A model generated the notes under the pieces. It saw only the letters and a list, made by a program, of their open reading frames with translations, ran no database searches and was not told the DNA's origin. Shown in pieces: positions 7,976-15,468 of a stretch of DNA of 18,732 nucleotides; positions within the stretch are counted from its first letter, which is position 1; each line of letters starts with the position of its first letter. The position numbers and the translations under genes are program-made. The stretch is from NCBI GenBank assembly GCA_015265235.1, contig JABZYJ010000021.1, positions 1-18,732 on the forward strand. The letters are read 5' to 3'. The DNA is from Selenomonas sp. Lineage in GTDB: Bacteria; Bacillota; Negativicutes; Selenomonadales; Selenomonadaceae.

Positions 7976-9019
7976 ATGGAGAGCTCTCTTCTTTCTACGA
8001 TTGCGATGGAGCTGGACGGGCTCATCTACTGCCTGATTCCGATTCCGTTCGTGGTGGATCTCGTGATGACCTTCGTCGGTATTGCCATCCTGCTCGGCAT
8101 CATCTCGATGGCGGCAATTGTCTTTACCTATACGGAGCGCAAGATCTGCGCGTTCATCCAAGTGCGCATCGGCCCGAACCGCGTGGGCGGAAGATTCGGT
8201 CTGCTGCAGCCCGTTGCGGATATGTTGAAGCTGATGAGCAAGGAGGACATTATGCCCGCCGGTGCGGACAAGGTAGTCTGGGCACTCTCGCCCGCGCTGC
8301 TCTTTGTCCCCGCAGCGCTCGTCTACGCGCTTTTCCCGTTCGACGTGGGGGCGGTGCTCGCCGATGTCAACGTCGGTGTATTCCTCCTCTTTGCCATCTC
8401 GGGGCAGGCGGTGCTGCCGTTCCTCATGGGCGGCTACGCATCGAACAATAAGTATTCGTTTATCGGCGGCATGCGCATCGTCGGGCAGATGCTCAGCTAT
8501 GAGGCGCCGCTCCTCTTCTCCCTGCTCGGCATCATCATGCTGACGGGCTCACTGCGCCTCGACGATATCGTGCAGATGCAGGCGCAGAACTACTGGTTTA
8601 TCTTCATGCAGCCGCTCGCGTTCATCATCTTCCTGATCGCAGCGGTCGCCGAGACGAACCGTACGCCGTTCGACCTCGTGGAGGGCGAGTCCGAGATCAT
8701 CGCAGGACCGTTTACGGAGTACTCGGGGATGCGCTGGGCGCTGTTCTTCCTCGCAGAGTACGCGAATCTCCTGACGGCGGCGATCCTCGCGACGACGTTC
8801 TTCCTCGGGGGCTACAGCGGACCGTCGTTCCTGCCGGGATTCGTCTGGTTCGGCCTCAAGGCGGTGCTCATGGTGCTGCTCATCATGTGGTTTCGCTGGA
8901 CGTTCCCGCGCACGCGCGTGGATCAGATCCTGACGTTCGGCTGGAAGGTGCTCGTCCCGCTCTCGATTCTGAACGTTGTTCTGACGGGTGCACTGATGTT
9001 CTGGTTCGGTATCGTTTAA
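7976..9019 (+). CDS. nuoH: NADH-quinone oxidoreductase subunit H
   Basis: NuoH is the membrane subunit that connects the quinone chamber to the proton-pumping arm. It has about eight hydrophobic segments and the two family signatures: TERKICAFIQVRIGPNRVG in the first part, and AETNRTPFDLVEGESEI followed by AGPFTEYSGMRWALFFLAEY in the conserved acidic loop. The length of about 347 residues is normal. Two adjacent ATGs exist at 7973 and 7976; the second is 7 nt from GGAG and is preferred, the first is only 4 nt away. It follows nuoD directly, as expected for an operon without nuoE, nuoF and nuoG between nuoD and nuoH. Confidence 0.96.
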   Translation: MESSLLSTIAMELDGLIYCLIPIPFVVDLVMTFVGIAILLGIISMAAIVFTYTERKICAFIQVRIGPNRVGGRFGLLQPVADMLKLMSKEDIMPAGADKVVWALSPALLFVPAALVYALFPFDVGAVLADVNVGVFLLFAISGQAVLPFLMGGYASNNKYSFIGGMRIVGQMLSYEAPLLFSLLGIIMLTGSLRLDDIVQMQAQNYWFIFMQPLAFIIFLIAAVAETNRTPFDLVEGESEIIAGPFTEYSGMRWALFFLAEYANLLTAAILATTFFLGGYSGPSFLPGFVWFGLKAVLMVLLIMWFRWTFPRTRVDQILTFGWKVLVPLSILNVVLTGALMFWFGIV

Positions 9020-9033
9020 GGGGGGGGACGCAC

Positions 9034-9663
9034 ATGTTTGGAAAAGGCCTTTTGACCGGCATGAGTGTCACATGGAAGCATCTCTGGGGCAAGAAGGAGA
9101 CAGTCTGCTACCCCGAGGAAAAGCTGCCCATGACGGATAATTTTCGCGGCGGCAATCTCGCGATGGACTGGCGCGTCTGCATCGGCTGTTCGATGTGCGC
9201 CAATGCGTGCCCGAACAAGGCACTCGATCTGACGATTGTCCCAGATGCGAAGAAGAAGCGCCACATGAAGTCCTACATTCATCACTCGGGGCGCTGTCTC
9301 TACTGCAATCTCTGCGTAGAGGCGTGTCCGGTCAATACGCTTGTCTGGGATAAGGACTACGCCATCGCCACGTGGAGCAAGGAGACGATGACGCACGATG
9401 CCATGACGGACGAGGATCGTGCCGATCTCGCGGAGTTCCTCGCACAGGTGGAGGTCGAGGCGGCAGAGGAAAAGGCGAAGAAGGAAGCCGCCGCCAAGGC
9501 AAAGGCGGAGGCTGAGGCGAAGGCGAAAGCCGAAGCGGAGGCTGCCGCAAAGGAAAAAGCGGCTGAGGAAAATGCCGCTGAAGAAAAAGCTGCGGCGGAC
9601 ACATCCGCCACGGAAAACGCTGTCGCAAAGGATGCGCAGACGACGGAAGGAGGGGCGACATGA
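9034..9663 (+). CDS. nuoI: NADH-quinone oxidoreductase subunit I with a Lys/Ala/Glu-rich C-terminal tail
   Basis: NuoI relays electrons to N2 through two 4Fe-4S clusters. The ligands are visible as Cys49, 52, 55 and 59 (CIGCSMCANACP) and Cys88, 91, 94 and 98 (CLYCNLCVEACP). The ferredoxin-like part ends near residue 140. After it comes an unusual tail of about 65 residues made almost entirely of Ala, Glu and Lys in short repeats such as AKAEAEAKAKAEAEAAAKEK, predicted to be a charged helix or coiled coil. The frame is open upstream into nuoH, but the ATG at 9034 fits the family. Its ribosome binding site is a run of eight G (9020-9027), which is unusual. The stop overlaps nuoJ by 4 nt. Confidence 0.95.
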   Translation: MFGKGLLTGMSVTWKHLWGKKETVCYPEEKLPMTDNFRGGNLAMDWRVCIGCSMCANACPNKALDLTIVPDAKKKRHMKSYIHHSGRCLYCNLCVEACPVNTLVWDKDYAIATWSKETMTHDAMTDEDRADLAEFLAQVEVEAAEEKAKKEAAAKAKAEAEAKAKAEAEAAAKEKAAEENAAEEKAAADTSATENAVAKDAQTTEGGAT

Positions 9664-10154
9664 GCTTTATCTTTTACTTTCTCGCTGCCGTGACGATCAT
9701 CGGCGCACTCGGCGTCGTTCTCTCGCCGAATGTCGTGCACAGCGCACTCTTTCTCGTGCTCTCGTTTGTCGGTGTGGCGGCGATCTATTTCTACATCGGC
9801 GCAGAGTTCCTCGGCGCGGTGCAGCTCATGGTCTACAGCGGCGCGGTCGCCGTCCTCATCGTCATGGCGATTATGCTGACGCGGCGGGACTCGATGGCGC
9901 AGTCCAACCCTTCGCAGAAGCTCTTTCGCCGTGTCGTGACGGGGCTGCTGGCAGGCAGTATCTTCTTCCTCATCGGATGCGGCATTGTCCTTGCCCCGCT
10001 CCCTGCAGGCGGATTTGCCGCGCCGACGGGGGCAGACGAGATCGCCCAGCTGATGCTCGGCACGTACCTTGTGCCGTTTGAGGTGACGGCGGTGCTGCTC
10101 CTCGCGGCGATGGTCGGCGCATTGCTCTTGGCGAGAGGAGGGGATGCAGCATGA
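9660..10154 (+). CDS. nuoJ: NADH-quinone oxidoreductase subunit J
   Basis: NuoJ is a five-helix membrane subunit next to NuoK and NuoA. The 164-residue protein has the conserved segment containing FYIGAEFLGAVQLMVYSGAV, which forms the kinked third helix in the family, followed by VLIVMAIMLT. The start overlaps the nuoI stop as ATGA, with AAGGAGG 6 nt upstream, and the stop overlaps the nuoK start in the same way. Confidence 0.95.
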   Translation: MSFIFYFLAAVTIIGALGVVLSPNVVHSALFLVLSFVGVAAIYFYIGAEFLGAVQLMVYSGAVAVLIVMAIMLTRRDSMAQSNPSQKLFRRVVTGLLAGSIFFLIGCGIVLAPLPAGGFAAPTGADEIAQLMLGTYLVPFEVTAVLLLAAMVGALLLARGGDAA

Positions 10155-10456
10155 TCGGTCTCCCTGATCTGCTCTTTTTGTCGGCACTGCTGTTCTGTAT
10201 CGGGCTCTATGGGCTCCTCACGCGGCGCGGCATCATCCCGATTCTCATGTGTGTGGAGCTGATGCTCAATGCGGTCAACATCAACCTCGTTGCCTTTGAC
10301 CGATTCTATGCGCACAACGCGGAGGGGCAGCTGATGGCACTCTTCTCGATTGCGGTCGCCGCATCTGAGATTGCCGTCGGGCTGGCTCTCGCATTCCGCC
10401 TGTATCAGATTCGGTTCACGACGAATGTCGATGAGCTGGATACGCTGAAAGACTAG
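10151..10456 (+). CDS. nuoK: NADH-quinone oxidoreductase subunit K
   Basis: NuoK is a three-helix antiporter-like subunit involved in proton transfer. The 101-residue protein has the two membrane glutamates of the family, Glu36 in CVELMLNAVNINL and Glu73 in AASEIAVGLAL, matching Glu36 and Glu72 of E. coli NuoK. It overlaps nuoJ by 4 nt and is followed after 14 nt by nuoL. Confidence 0.97.
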   Translation: MIGLPDLLFLSALLFCIGLYGLLTRRGIIPILMCVELMLNAVNINLVAFDRFYAHNAEGQLMALFSIAVAASEIAVGLALAFRLYQIRFTTNVDELDTLKD

Positions 10457-10470
10457 GGGAGGGGAGTGCT

Positions 10471-12375
10471 ATGTTTACCTTTGCTCTGACACATGCGTAT
10501 CTGATTCCCCTGTTCCCTGCGCTCGCGTTCCTCATTATCGCGCCCTTTACGCGGCGAGAGAAGAATCTCTCGGCGACGATTGCGATTGTGATGATGGCGC
10601 TGGCCTTTGCGTTCTCCGTCTTTGTCGCACTCGCTACGGTGAACTATCAGATCACGATGGGCGATCCCTACGTGATGAAGACGGTCTGGGCGCACATCGG
10701 TGCGGTGGAGCTCGCGATGGGCGTCCTGATCGACCCGCTGACGGCACTCATGCTCGTCATCGTGACGCTGGTCTCGCTGCTCGTCTACATCTACTCCGTC
10801 AGCTATATGGAGCACGATGAGGGGATGGGGCGCTTCTTTGCGTTCATCTCGCTGTTTTCGGCTGCGATGCTCGGGCTGGTCGTCTCGGTCAACTTTCTCC
10901 AGCTCTATGTGTTCTGGGAGGGCGTCGGGCTCTGCTCCTACCTCCTGATCGGATTCTACTATGATAAGGTCTCGGCGCGCGAGGCAGCGAAGAAGGCGTT
11001 CATCACGACGCGCATCGGCGACTTTGGCATGCTGGTCGGCATCCTGCTCGTGCAGGTTGCGTTCGGGACGATGGACTTCATCGAGCTGCGGCTCATGATG
11101 CCCGAGTATGTCCTCGTCGCGGGGACGGGCTACTTGACGGTGATCGGTCTGCTGCTCTTCATGGGACCGATCGGAAAGTCCGGACAGTTCCCGCTCCACG
11201 TCTGGCTGCTCGATGCGATGGAAGGCCCGACGCCGACCTCAGCGCTCATCCATGCGGCGACGATGGTCGCGGCAGGTGTCTTCCTCGTTGCGCGTGCCTT
11301 CTTCATCTTCAGTGAGTGTCCGCTCGTGATGGACTTCATCGCAGGGCTCGGGGCATTTACGGCACTCTTTGCGGCGGTTATCGCCGTGACACAGCGGCGG
11401 TTCAAGGCGGTGCTTGCCTACTCGACCATCAGTCAGCTCGGTTACATGATGCTCGCGGTCGGGATCGGCGCGTTCTCCGCCTCGATGTTCCATCTCATGA
11501 CGCACGCTTTCTTCAAGGCGATGCTCTTCCTCTGCGCGGGCGCGGTGATGCACGCACTCCACGATGAGACGGACATCACCAAGATGGGCGGGCTCTGGAA
11601 AAAGATGCCGCTCACCTTCGTGACGATGCTGATCGGTGTCCTTGCGATCTCCGGCATCCCACCGTTCTCGGGCTTCTTCTCAAAGGATGAGATCCTCGCC
11701 GCGGCGATGCACGCGAGCACGCCGCTCTATCTCATGGCAACGTTCACCTCCTTCCTCACGGCCTTCTACATGGCACGTCTCCTCATTGTCGCCTTTCTCG
11801 GCGAGAGCCGCAGTGAACACGAGGCGCATGAGGTCGATGCCTTCATGCGCTGGCCGATGATTATGCTCGCGCTGCTCACCATTGTGAGCGGCCTGTGGGG
11901 CTACTTCGGCGGGTTCTCCCTGTGGATCTACGCGGATGCACCGCATCATGAGGCGATCGACTGGACGGTGGCGGGGACGAGCACCGTGCTAGCCCTTCTC
12001 GCCTTTGCAGCGGCATATCAGATCTATGGACGCCATCGTCTGCGCGCGGCGATGCAGCAGCGGAGCTTCGGCTTCCTCTATCGCGTCGTCTACAACAAGT
12101 TCTATGTGGATGAGCTGTACGGCTACTTCCGCGAGCGCTTCGTCTACGGCACGGCGGTGATCCTCAAGTGGGTCGATGAAAAGATTTTCGACGGCATCAT
12201 GAATGGGCTCGGCGCCTATGGGCTGGCGATGAGCGAGGTGCTGACGGAGAATGTGAACGGGCAGGCACAGCGGTATGTCGTCGTGTTCTACACGGGCGTC
12301 GTGATTCTCCTGTGCTATGCGCTGTACTGGGCGGTACAGGTTCTGATGTATCTGGGAGGAGGTCTTCTGCGATGA
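10471..12375 (+). CDS. nuoL: NADH-quinone oxidoreductase subunit L (proton-pumping antiporter-like)
   Basis: NuoL is the distal proton-pumping subunit of the membrane arm and carries the long lateral helix at its C-terminus. The 634-residue length is normal. Key residues of the proton path are present: Glu150 in VFWEGVGLCSYLLIGF, Lys236 in PIGKSGQFPLHVW, the DAMEGPTPTSALIHAATMV motif, and Lys405 in FFSKDEI. The C-terminal region has further hydrophobic segments and a charged amphipathic stretch in agreement with the lateral helix. A GGGGAGGGGAG precedes the ATG. The stop overlaps the nuoM start as ATGA. Confidence 0.97.
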   Translation: MFTFALTHAYLIPLFPALAFLIIAPFTRREKNLSATIAIVMMALAFAFSVFVALATVNYQITMGDPYVMKTVWAHIGAVELAMGVLIDPLTALMLVIVTLVSLLVYIYSVSYMEHDEGMGRFFAFISLFSAAMLGLVVSVNFLQLYVFWEGVGLCSYLLIGFYYDKVSAREAAKKAFITTRIGDFGMLVGILLVQVAFGTMDFIELRLMMPEYVLVAGTGYLTVIGLLLFMGPIGKSGQFPLHVWLLDAMEGPTPTSALIHAATMVAAGVFLVARAFFIFSECPLVMDFIAGLGAFTALFAAVIAVTQRRFKAVLAYSTISQLGYMMLAVGIGAFSASMFHLMTHAFFKAMLFLCAGAVMHALHDETDITKMGGLWKKMPLTFVTMLIGVLAISGIPPFSGFFSKDEILAAAMHASTPLYLMATFTSFLTAFYMARLLIVAFLGESRSEHEAHEVDAFMRWPMIMLALLTIVSGLWGYFGGFSLWIYADAPHHEAIDWTVAGTSTVLALLAFAAAYQIYGRHRLRAAMQQRSFGFLYRVVYNKFYVDELYGYFRERFVYGTAVILKWVDEKIFDGIMNGLGAYGLAMSEVLTENVNGQAQRYVVVFYTGVVILLCYALYWAVQVLMYLGGGLLR

Positions 12376-13901
12376 CATTTCCGATTCTCTCGGTCATTCT
12401 CCTCACACCGCTTGTGGCCGCGCTCATCCTCGCCCTGCTGCCGGGACGCCTGCACGATACGATACGTCAGCTCTCGGCACTGGCGATGATCATCGTGACG
12501 CTGCTGACGCTCTTTGTCTACGCGGACTACGATATGGCGCTCGGCGGGATGCAGTACACAGAGTACATGCCGTGGATCACGGATCTTGGCGTTGCTTACT
12601 CGCTCGGCGTGGATGGGATCTCCCTGCCGATGCTCCTCCTGTCGAGCGTCGTGGGGCTCGCGGCCGTCTACAGCTCATGGCATGTGGAGAAGCGGGTCAA
12701 GGAGTACTTCGTCCTCCTGCTCATCGTGATCGCGGGTGTCTCGGGGGCATTCCTCGTGCGCGACCTTTTCTTCTTCCTTGTCCTCTGTGAGATGGTCGTC
12801 ATCCCCGCGTACCTGATGGTGATGATCTGGGGCTCGTCCGAGCGCGTGACGAAGGAACACGCGGCGATGAAGATGACGATTTTCCTCCTCGTCGGCTCGG
12901 CGTTCATGCTCGTCGGTGTGCTCCTTCTCTACGTGAGTGCGTACGAGTCCGGGATGCGGACGTTCGACTTTGAGGCACTCGCCGCCGCTGCTCTCGCGGG
13001 ACATATCTCGTGGGAGGTGCAGGTGACGGCATTCCTCCTCCTGCTCGTCGGGTTCGGCTCACATCTCTCGATGTTCCCGATGCATATATGGTCGCCCGAC
13101 GGCTACGCAGGTGCACCGACGGCAATCTCGATGATCAATGCGGGTGTGCTGAAAAAGATCGGCGGCTACGCGCTCATCCGCGTCGGCCTCTTTATCCTGC
13201 CGCTCGGGGCAAAGTTCTGGGCGCCGCTGATTGCGATCCTCGCCACGATCAATGTGATCTACGCGTCCTATATCGCACTCGCGCAGCGCGACATCAAGTA
13301 CATGATCGCCTACTCCTCCATCTCTCACATGGGCTACGTTCTCCTCGGCTTCGCGGCACTCAATGTCGTGAGCGTCGGCGGCGCCGTTGCCTATATGGTG
13401 GCACATGGCATCATGCTCGCCCTCTTCTTCTCGCAGGTCGGCTACGTCTACGAAAAGACAGAGCTGCGCCGTGTGGGCGATCTCTGGGGCTTGGCACACT
13501 ATATGCCGCATGTCACGGTCGGCTTCATGCTCGCGGGACTGTGTTCACTCGGTCTGCCCGGCCTGATCGGATTTGTGCCGGAGTTTACCATCTTTGTGGG
13601 GACGGTGGAGGCATATCCGGCTCTTACGGTCATTGCAGTCTCCGGCATCATCTTTACCGCGTTCTACGTCCTGCGCATGCTCGCGCGCGTGCTCTTCGGC
13701 CCGAAGGTGGAGCGCTTTGCAAAGTTCCCCGATGAGCGGAAAATCGACGTTGTTCCGCTCGTTGTGCTCGGCGTTTTCCTCGTCGGATTCGGCGTCTTCC
13801 CGGGACTCCTCATGGGCATGGTGGATGCGGGGACTGCGCCGTTGGCACCGCTTCTTGAGATGATTCAGGATGCACCGACGATTCTGGGAGGTGGGCAGTG
13901 A
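12372..13901 (+). CDS. nuoM: NADH-quinone oxidoreductase subunit M, with His at the TM7 pumping-lysine position
   Basis: NuoM is the middle antiporter-like pump. The 509-residue protein shows Glu140 in LVLCEMVVIPAYL, Lys262 in AGVLKKIGGY, and Glu404 in GFVPEFTIFVG, at the same spacing as Glu144, Lys265 and Glu407 of E. coli NuoM. The residue that lines up with Lys234, essential in E. coli, is His231 here (GFGSHLSMFPMHIW instead of the usual AFAVK type), and no other lysine is present in that segment. NuoL and NuoN from the same operon keep their lysines. The start at 12372 is chosen over an upstream in-frame start inside nuoL because it fits the family, overlaps the nuoL stop by 4 nt and has GGAGGAGG upstream. 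Confidence 0.96.
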   Translation: MTFPILSVILLTPLVAALILALLPGRLHDTIRQLSALAMIIVTLLTLFVYADYDMALGGMQYTEYMPWITDLGVAYSLGVDGISLPMLLLSSVVGLAAVYSSWHVEKRVKEYFVLLLIVIAGVSGAFLVRDLFFFLVLCEMVVIPAYLMVMIWGSSERVTKEHAAMKMTIFLLVGSAFMLVGVLLLYVSAYESGMRTFDFEALAAAALAGHISWEVQVTAFLLLLVGFGSHLSMFPMHIWSPDGYAGAPTAISMINAGVLKKIGGYALIRVGLFILPLGAKFWAPLIAILATINVIYASYIALAQRDIKYMIAYSSISHMGYVLLGFAALNVVSVGGAVAYMVAHGIMLALFFSQVGYVYEKTELRRVGDLWGLAHYMPHVTVGFMLAGLCSLGLPGLIGFVPEFTIFVGTVEAYPALTVIAVSGIIFTAFYVLRMLARVLFGPKVERFAKFPDERKIDVVPLVVLGVFLVGFGVFPGLLMGMVDAGTAPLAPLLEMIQDAPTILGGGQ

Positions 13902-15355
13902 TGATGCAGGAAATGAATCTTGCCGCGATCTCCATCGAGCTGGGCATCGCCGTACTCATGGCGGCCGTGCTCCTGATCGACCTCTGTATGGCGCGTGGGA
14001 CATCGCGCCGCGCCCTCGCCCGCGTGACCGCGCTCGGACTCCTCGGCGTCCTCGTTCTCGCCGTGCGGATGTATCCGCCGGATGGGGGCGCGACGGCGTT
14101 CTTTGCGGGGCTCTACATCGTTGACGGCTATGCTGTGTTCTTCAAGATTCTCTTTATCGTCAGCGTTCTCGCCACCGTGCTTTTCGCAGAGGACTATGTG
14201 GAGAAGATGATCCGCCACAGAGGCGAGTTCTATCTGCTCCTCCTGTCTGCCCTGCTTGGCATGTGTGCTCTCGCCTCGGCGAACGACCTCATGACGGCGT
14301 TTGTCGGGCTGGAGCTCATGACGATCTCGTTCTATACACTCGTTGCGATCCGCACGGATGCGCCGCTCTCGGCAGAGGCGGGCATCAAGTATCTGGTGTT
14401 CGGGTCGGGCTCGACGGCAGTGCTCCTCTACGGCATGAGCCTCGTCTACGGGATGACGGGGACAATGATGTTTCAAGGGATCGCACAGGGACTTGGCCTC
14501 GTGCTTTCCCTCGGGCTCATCGGCGTGGTCTTTATCCTCGCGGGCTTCTTCTTCAAACTCTCGATCATCCCGTTCCATCTCTGGGCACCCGATGTATATG
14601 AGGGCGCACCTGCGCCCGTGACGGCACTCCTCGCCATGTGCTCCAAGGCGGCGGGGGTGGCGATCCTCCTGCGCGTGCTCTTCGTCGCGTTCCCTGCGCT
14701 CTCGGCGTACTGGACGCATCTGATGGCGGCGCTTGCGTGTGTCTCCATGGTTGGGGGCAATATCATGGCGTTCCGTCAGACAAACATCAAGCGGATGCTC
14801 GCCTACTCCTCGATTGCGCAGGCGGGATACATGATGACGGCGATGGTTGCGACGAACGCGGCGGGCATCAAGGCAGTGCTCTTCTACGCGATGGTCTACG
14901 TCTTGGCGAATGTCGGGGCGTTCGTGACCGTCTCCTATCTGGAGACGGAGCGCGGCAGTGCGGACTTCCGCAGCGTGCGCGGGCTGGCGCATGACTCTCT
15001 GCTCTCGGCGGGCATCCTGATGGTTGCACTCTTGACGATGGCGGGTATCCCGCCGACGGCAGGCTTTGTCGGCAAGATTTACATCTTCTCCGCCGCGATT
15101 GATGCGGGCTATCTCTGGCTCGCCGGGCTGGGCTTTGTCGTGTCGATGATGTCCGTCTACTACTACCTCCTCGTCATCAAGGAAATGTTCCGTGATGTCG
15201 AGGCCGATGAGCCGATGATCGACACGCCGCTGCACCTCCCGCTCTCAGCAGGAGCCATGGGCGTCATTGCCGTCGCCTTTACCCTCGTTATCGGCGTCTG
15301 GGCAGAACCACTCTCGATCTTCAGCAATATCGCCGTCTATACCTTTATGCGGTGA
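13901..15355 (+). CDS. nuoN: NADH-quinone oxidoreductase subunit N (proton-pumping antiporter-like)
   Basis: NuoN is the proximal antiporter-like pump. The 484-residue protein has Glu138 in FVGLELMTISFYTL, Lys219 in FFFKLSIIPFHLWAPDVYEG and the following APAPVTALLAMCSKAAG motif, which match the E. coli residues Glu133, Lys217 and Lys247. The start could be GTG 13898, ATG 13901 or ATG 13904; I choose 13901, which overlaps the nuoM stop by 1 nt (TGATG) and lies 9 nt from GGGAGG. A terminator follows at once, so it ends the operon. Confidence 0.96.
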   Translation: MMQEMNLAAISIELGIAVLMAAVLLIDLCMARGTSRRALARVTALGLLGVLVLAVRMYPPDGGATAFFAGLYIVDGYAVFFKILFIVSVLATVLFAEDYVEKMIRHRGEFYLLLLSALLGMCALASANDLMTAFVGLELMTISFYTLVAIRTDAPLSAEAGIKYLVFGSGSTAVLLYGMSLVYGMTGTMMFQGIAQGLGLVLSLGLIGVVFILAGFFFKLSIIPFHLWAPDVYEGAPAPVTALLAMCSKAAGVAILLRVLFVAFPALSAYWTHLMAALACVSMVGGNIMAFRQTNIKRMLAYSSIAQAGYMMTAMVATNAAGIKAVLFYAMVYVLANVGAFVTVSYLETERGSADFRSVRGLAHDSLLSAGILMVALLTMAGIPPTAGFVGKIYIFSAAIDAGYLWLAGLGFVVSMMSVYYYLLVIKEMFRDVEADEPMIDTPLHLPLSAGAMGVIAVAFTLVIGVWAEPLSIFSNIAVYTFMR

Positions 15356-15357
15356 CG

Positions 15358-15399
15358 AAATTCCTCCGTGACGATATAGTGTGCATGGAGGAATTTTTT
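15358..15399 (+). terminator. Intrinsic terminator of the nuo operon
   Basis: AAATTCCTCC (15358-15367) pairs with GGAGGAATTT (15387-15396), and three more pairs (one G-T) extend the stem to 13 bp around a 13-nt loop. The stem runs into six T residues. It begins 3 nt after the nuoN stop. Confidence 0.85.
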
Positions 15400-15400
15400 C

Positions 15401-15428
15401 TTGCGTTTTTAGAAAATATCGGTATGAT
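15401..15428 (+). promoter_or_regulatory. Candidate promoter of the PDZ-like exported protein gene
   Basis: TTGCGT at 15401-15406 and TATGAT at 15423-15428 are 16 nt apart. They sit directly downstream of the nuo terminator. A start near 15435 gives a leader of about 35 nt and would exclude the more upstream in-frame starts of the next gene. Confidence 0.5.
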
Positions 15429-15468
15429 GGGGAAAAGAATATGTTTTATGGGAGAGGATGGATCATTG

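Noticed and set aside
8887..9033. Upstream extension of nuoI into nuoH
   Set aside because: The added residues are a nuoH shadow; the protein from ATG 9034 begins like NuoI.
12312..12371. Upstream extension of nuoM into nuoL
   Set aside because: The ATG at 12372 has a good ribosome binding site and the common 4-nt overlap; the extra residues do not fit NuoM.
13865..15235. Long minus-strand open frame (about 455 codons) opposite nuoN
   Set aside because: It is the antisense shadow of nuoN; the composition is dominated by Arg, His, Glu and Asp, with no motif.
15352..15468. Longer start for the PDZ-like exported protein
   Set aside because: The extension runs through the nuo terminator and the candidate promoter and would bury the signal peptide inside the protein.
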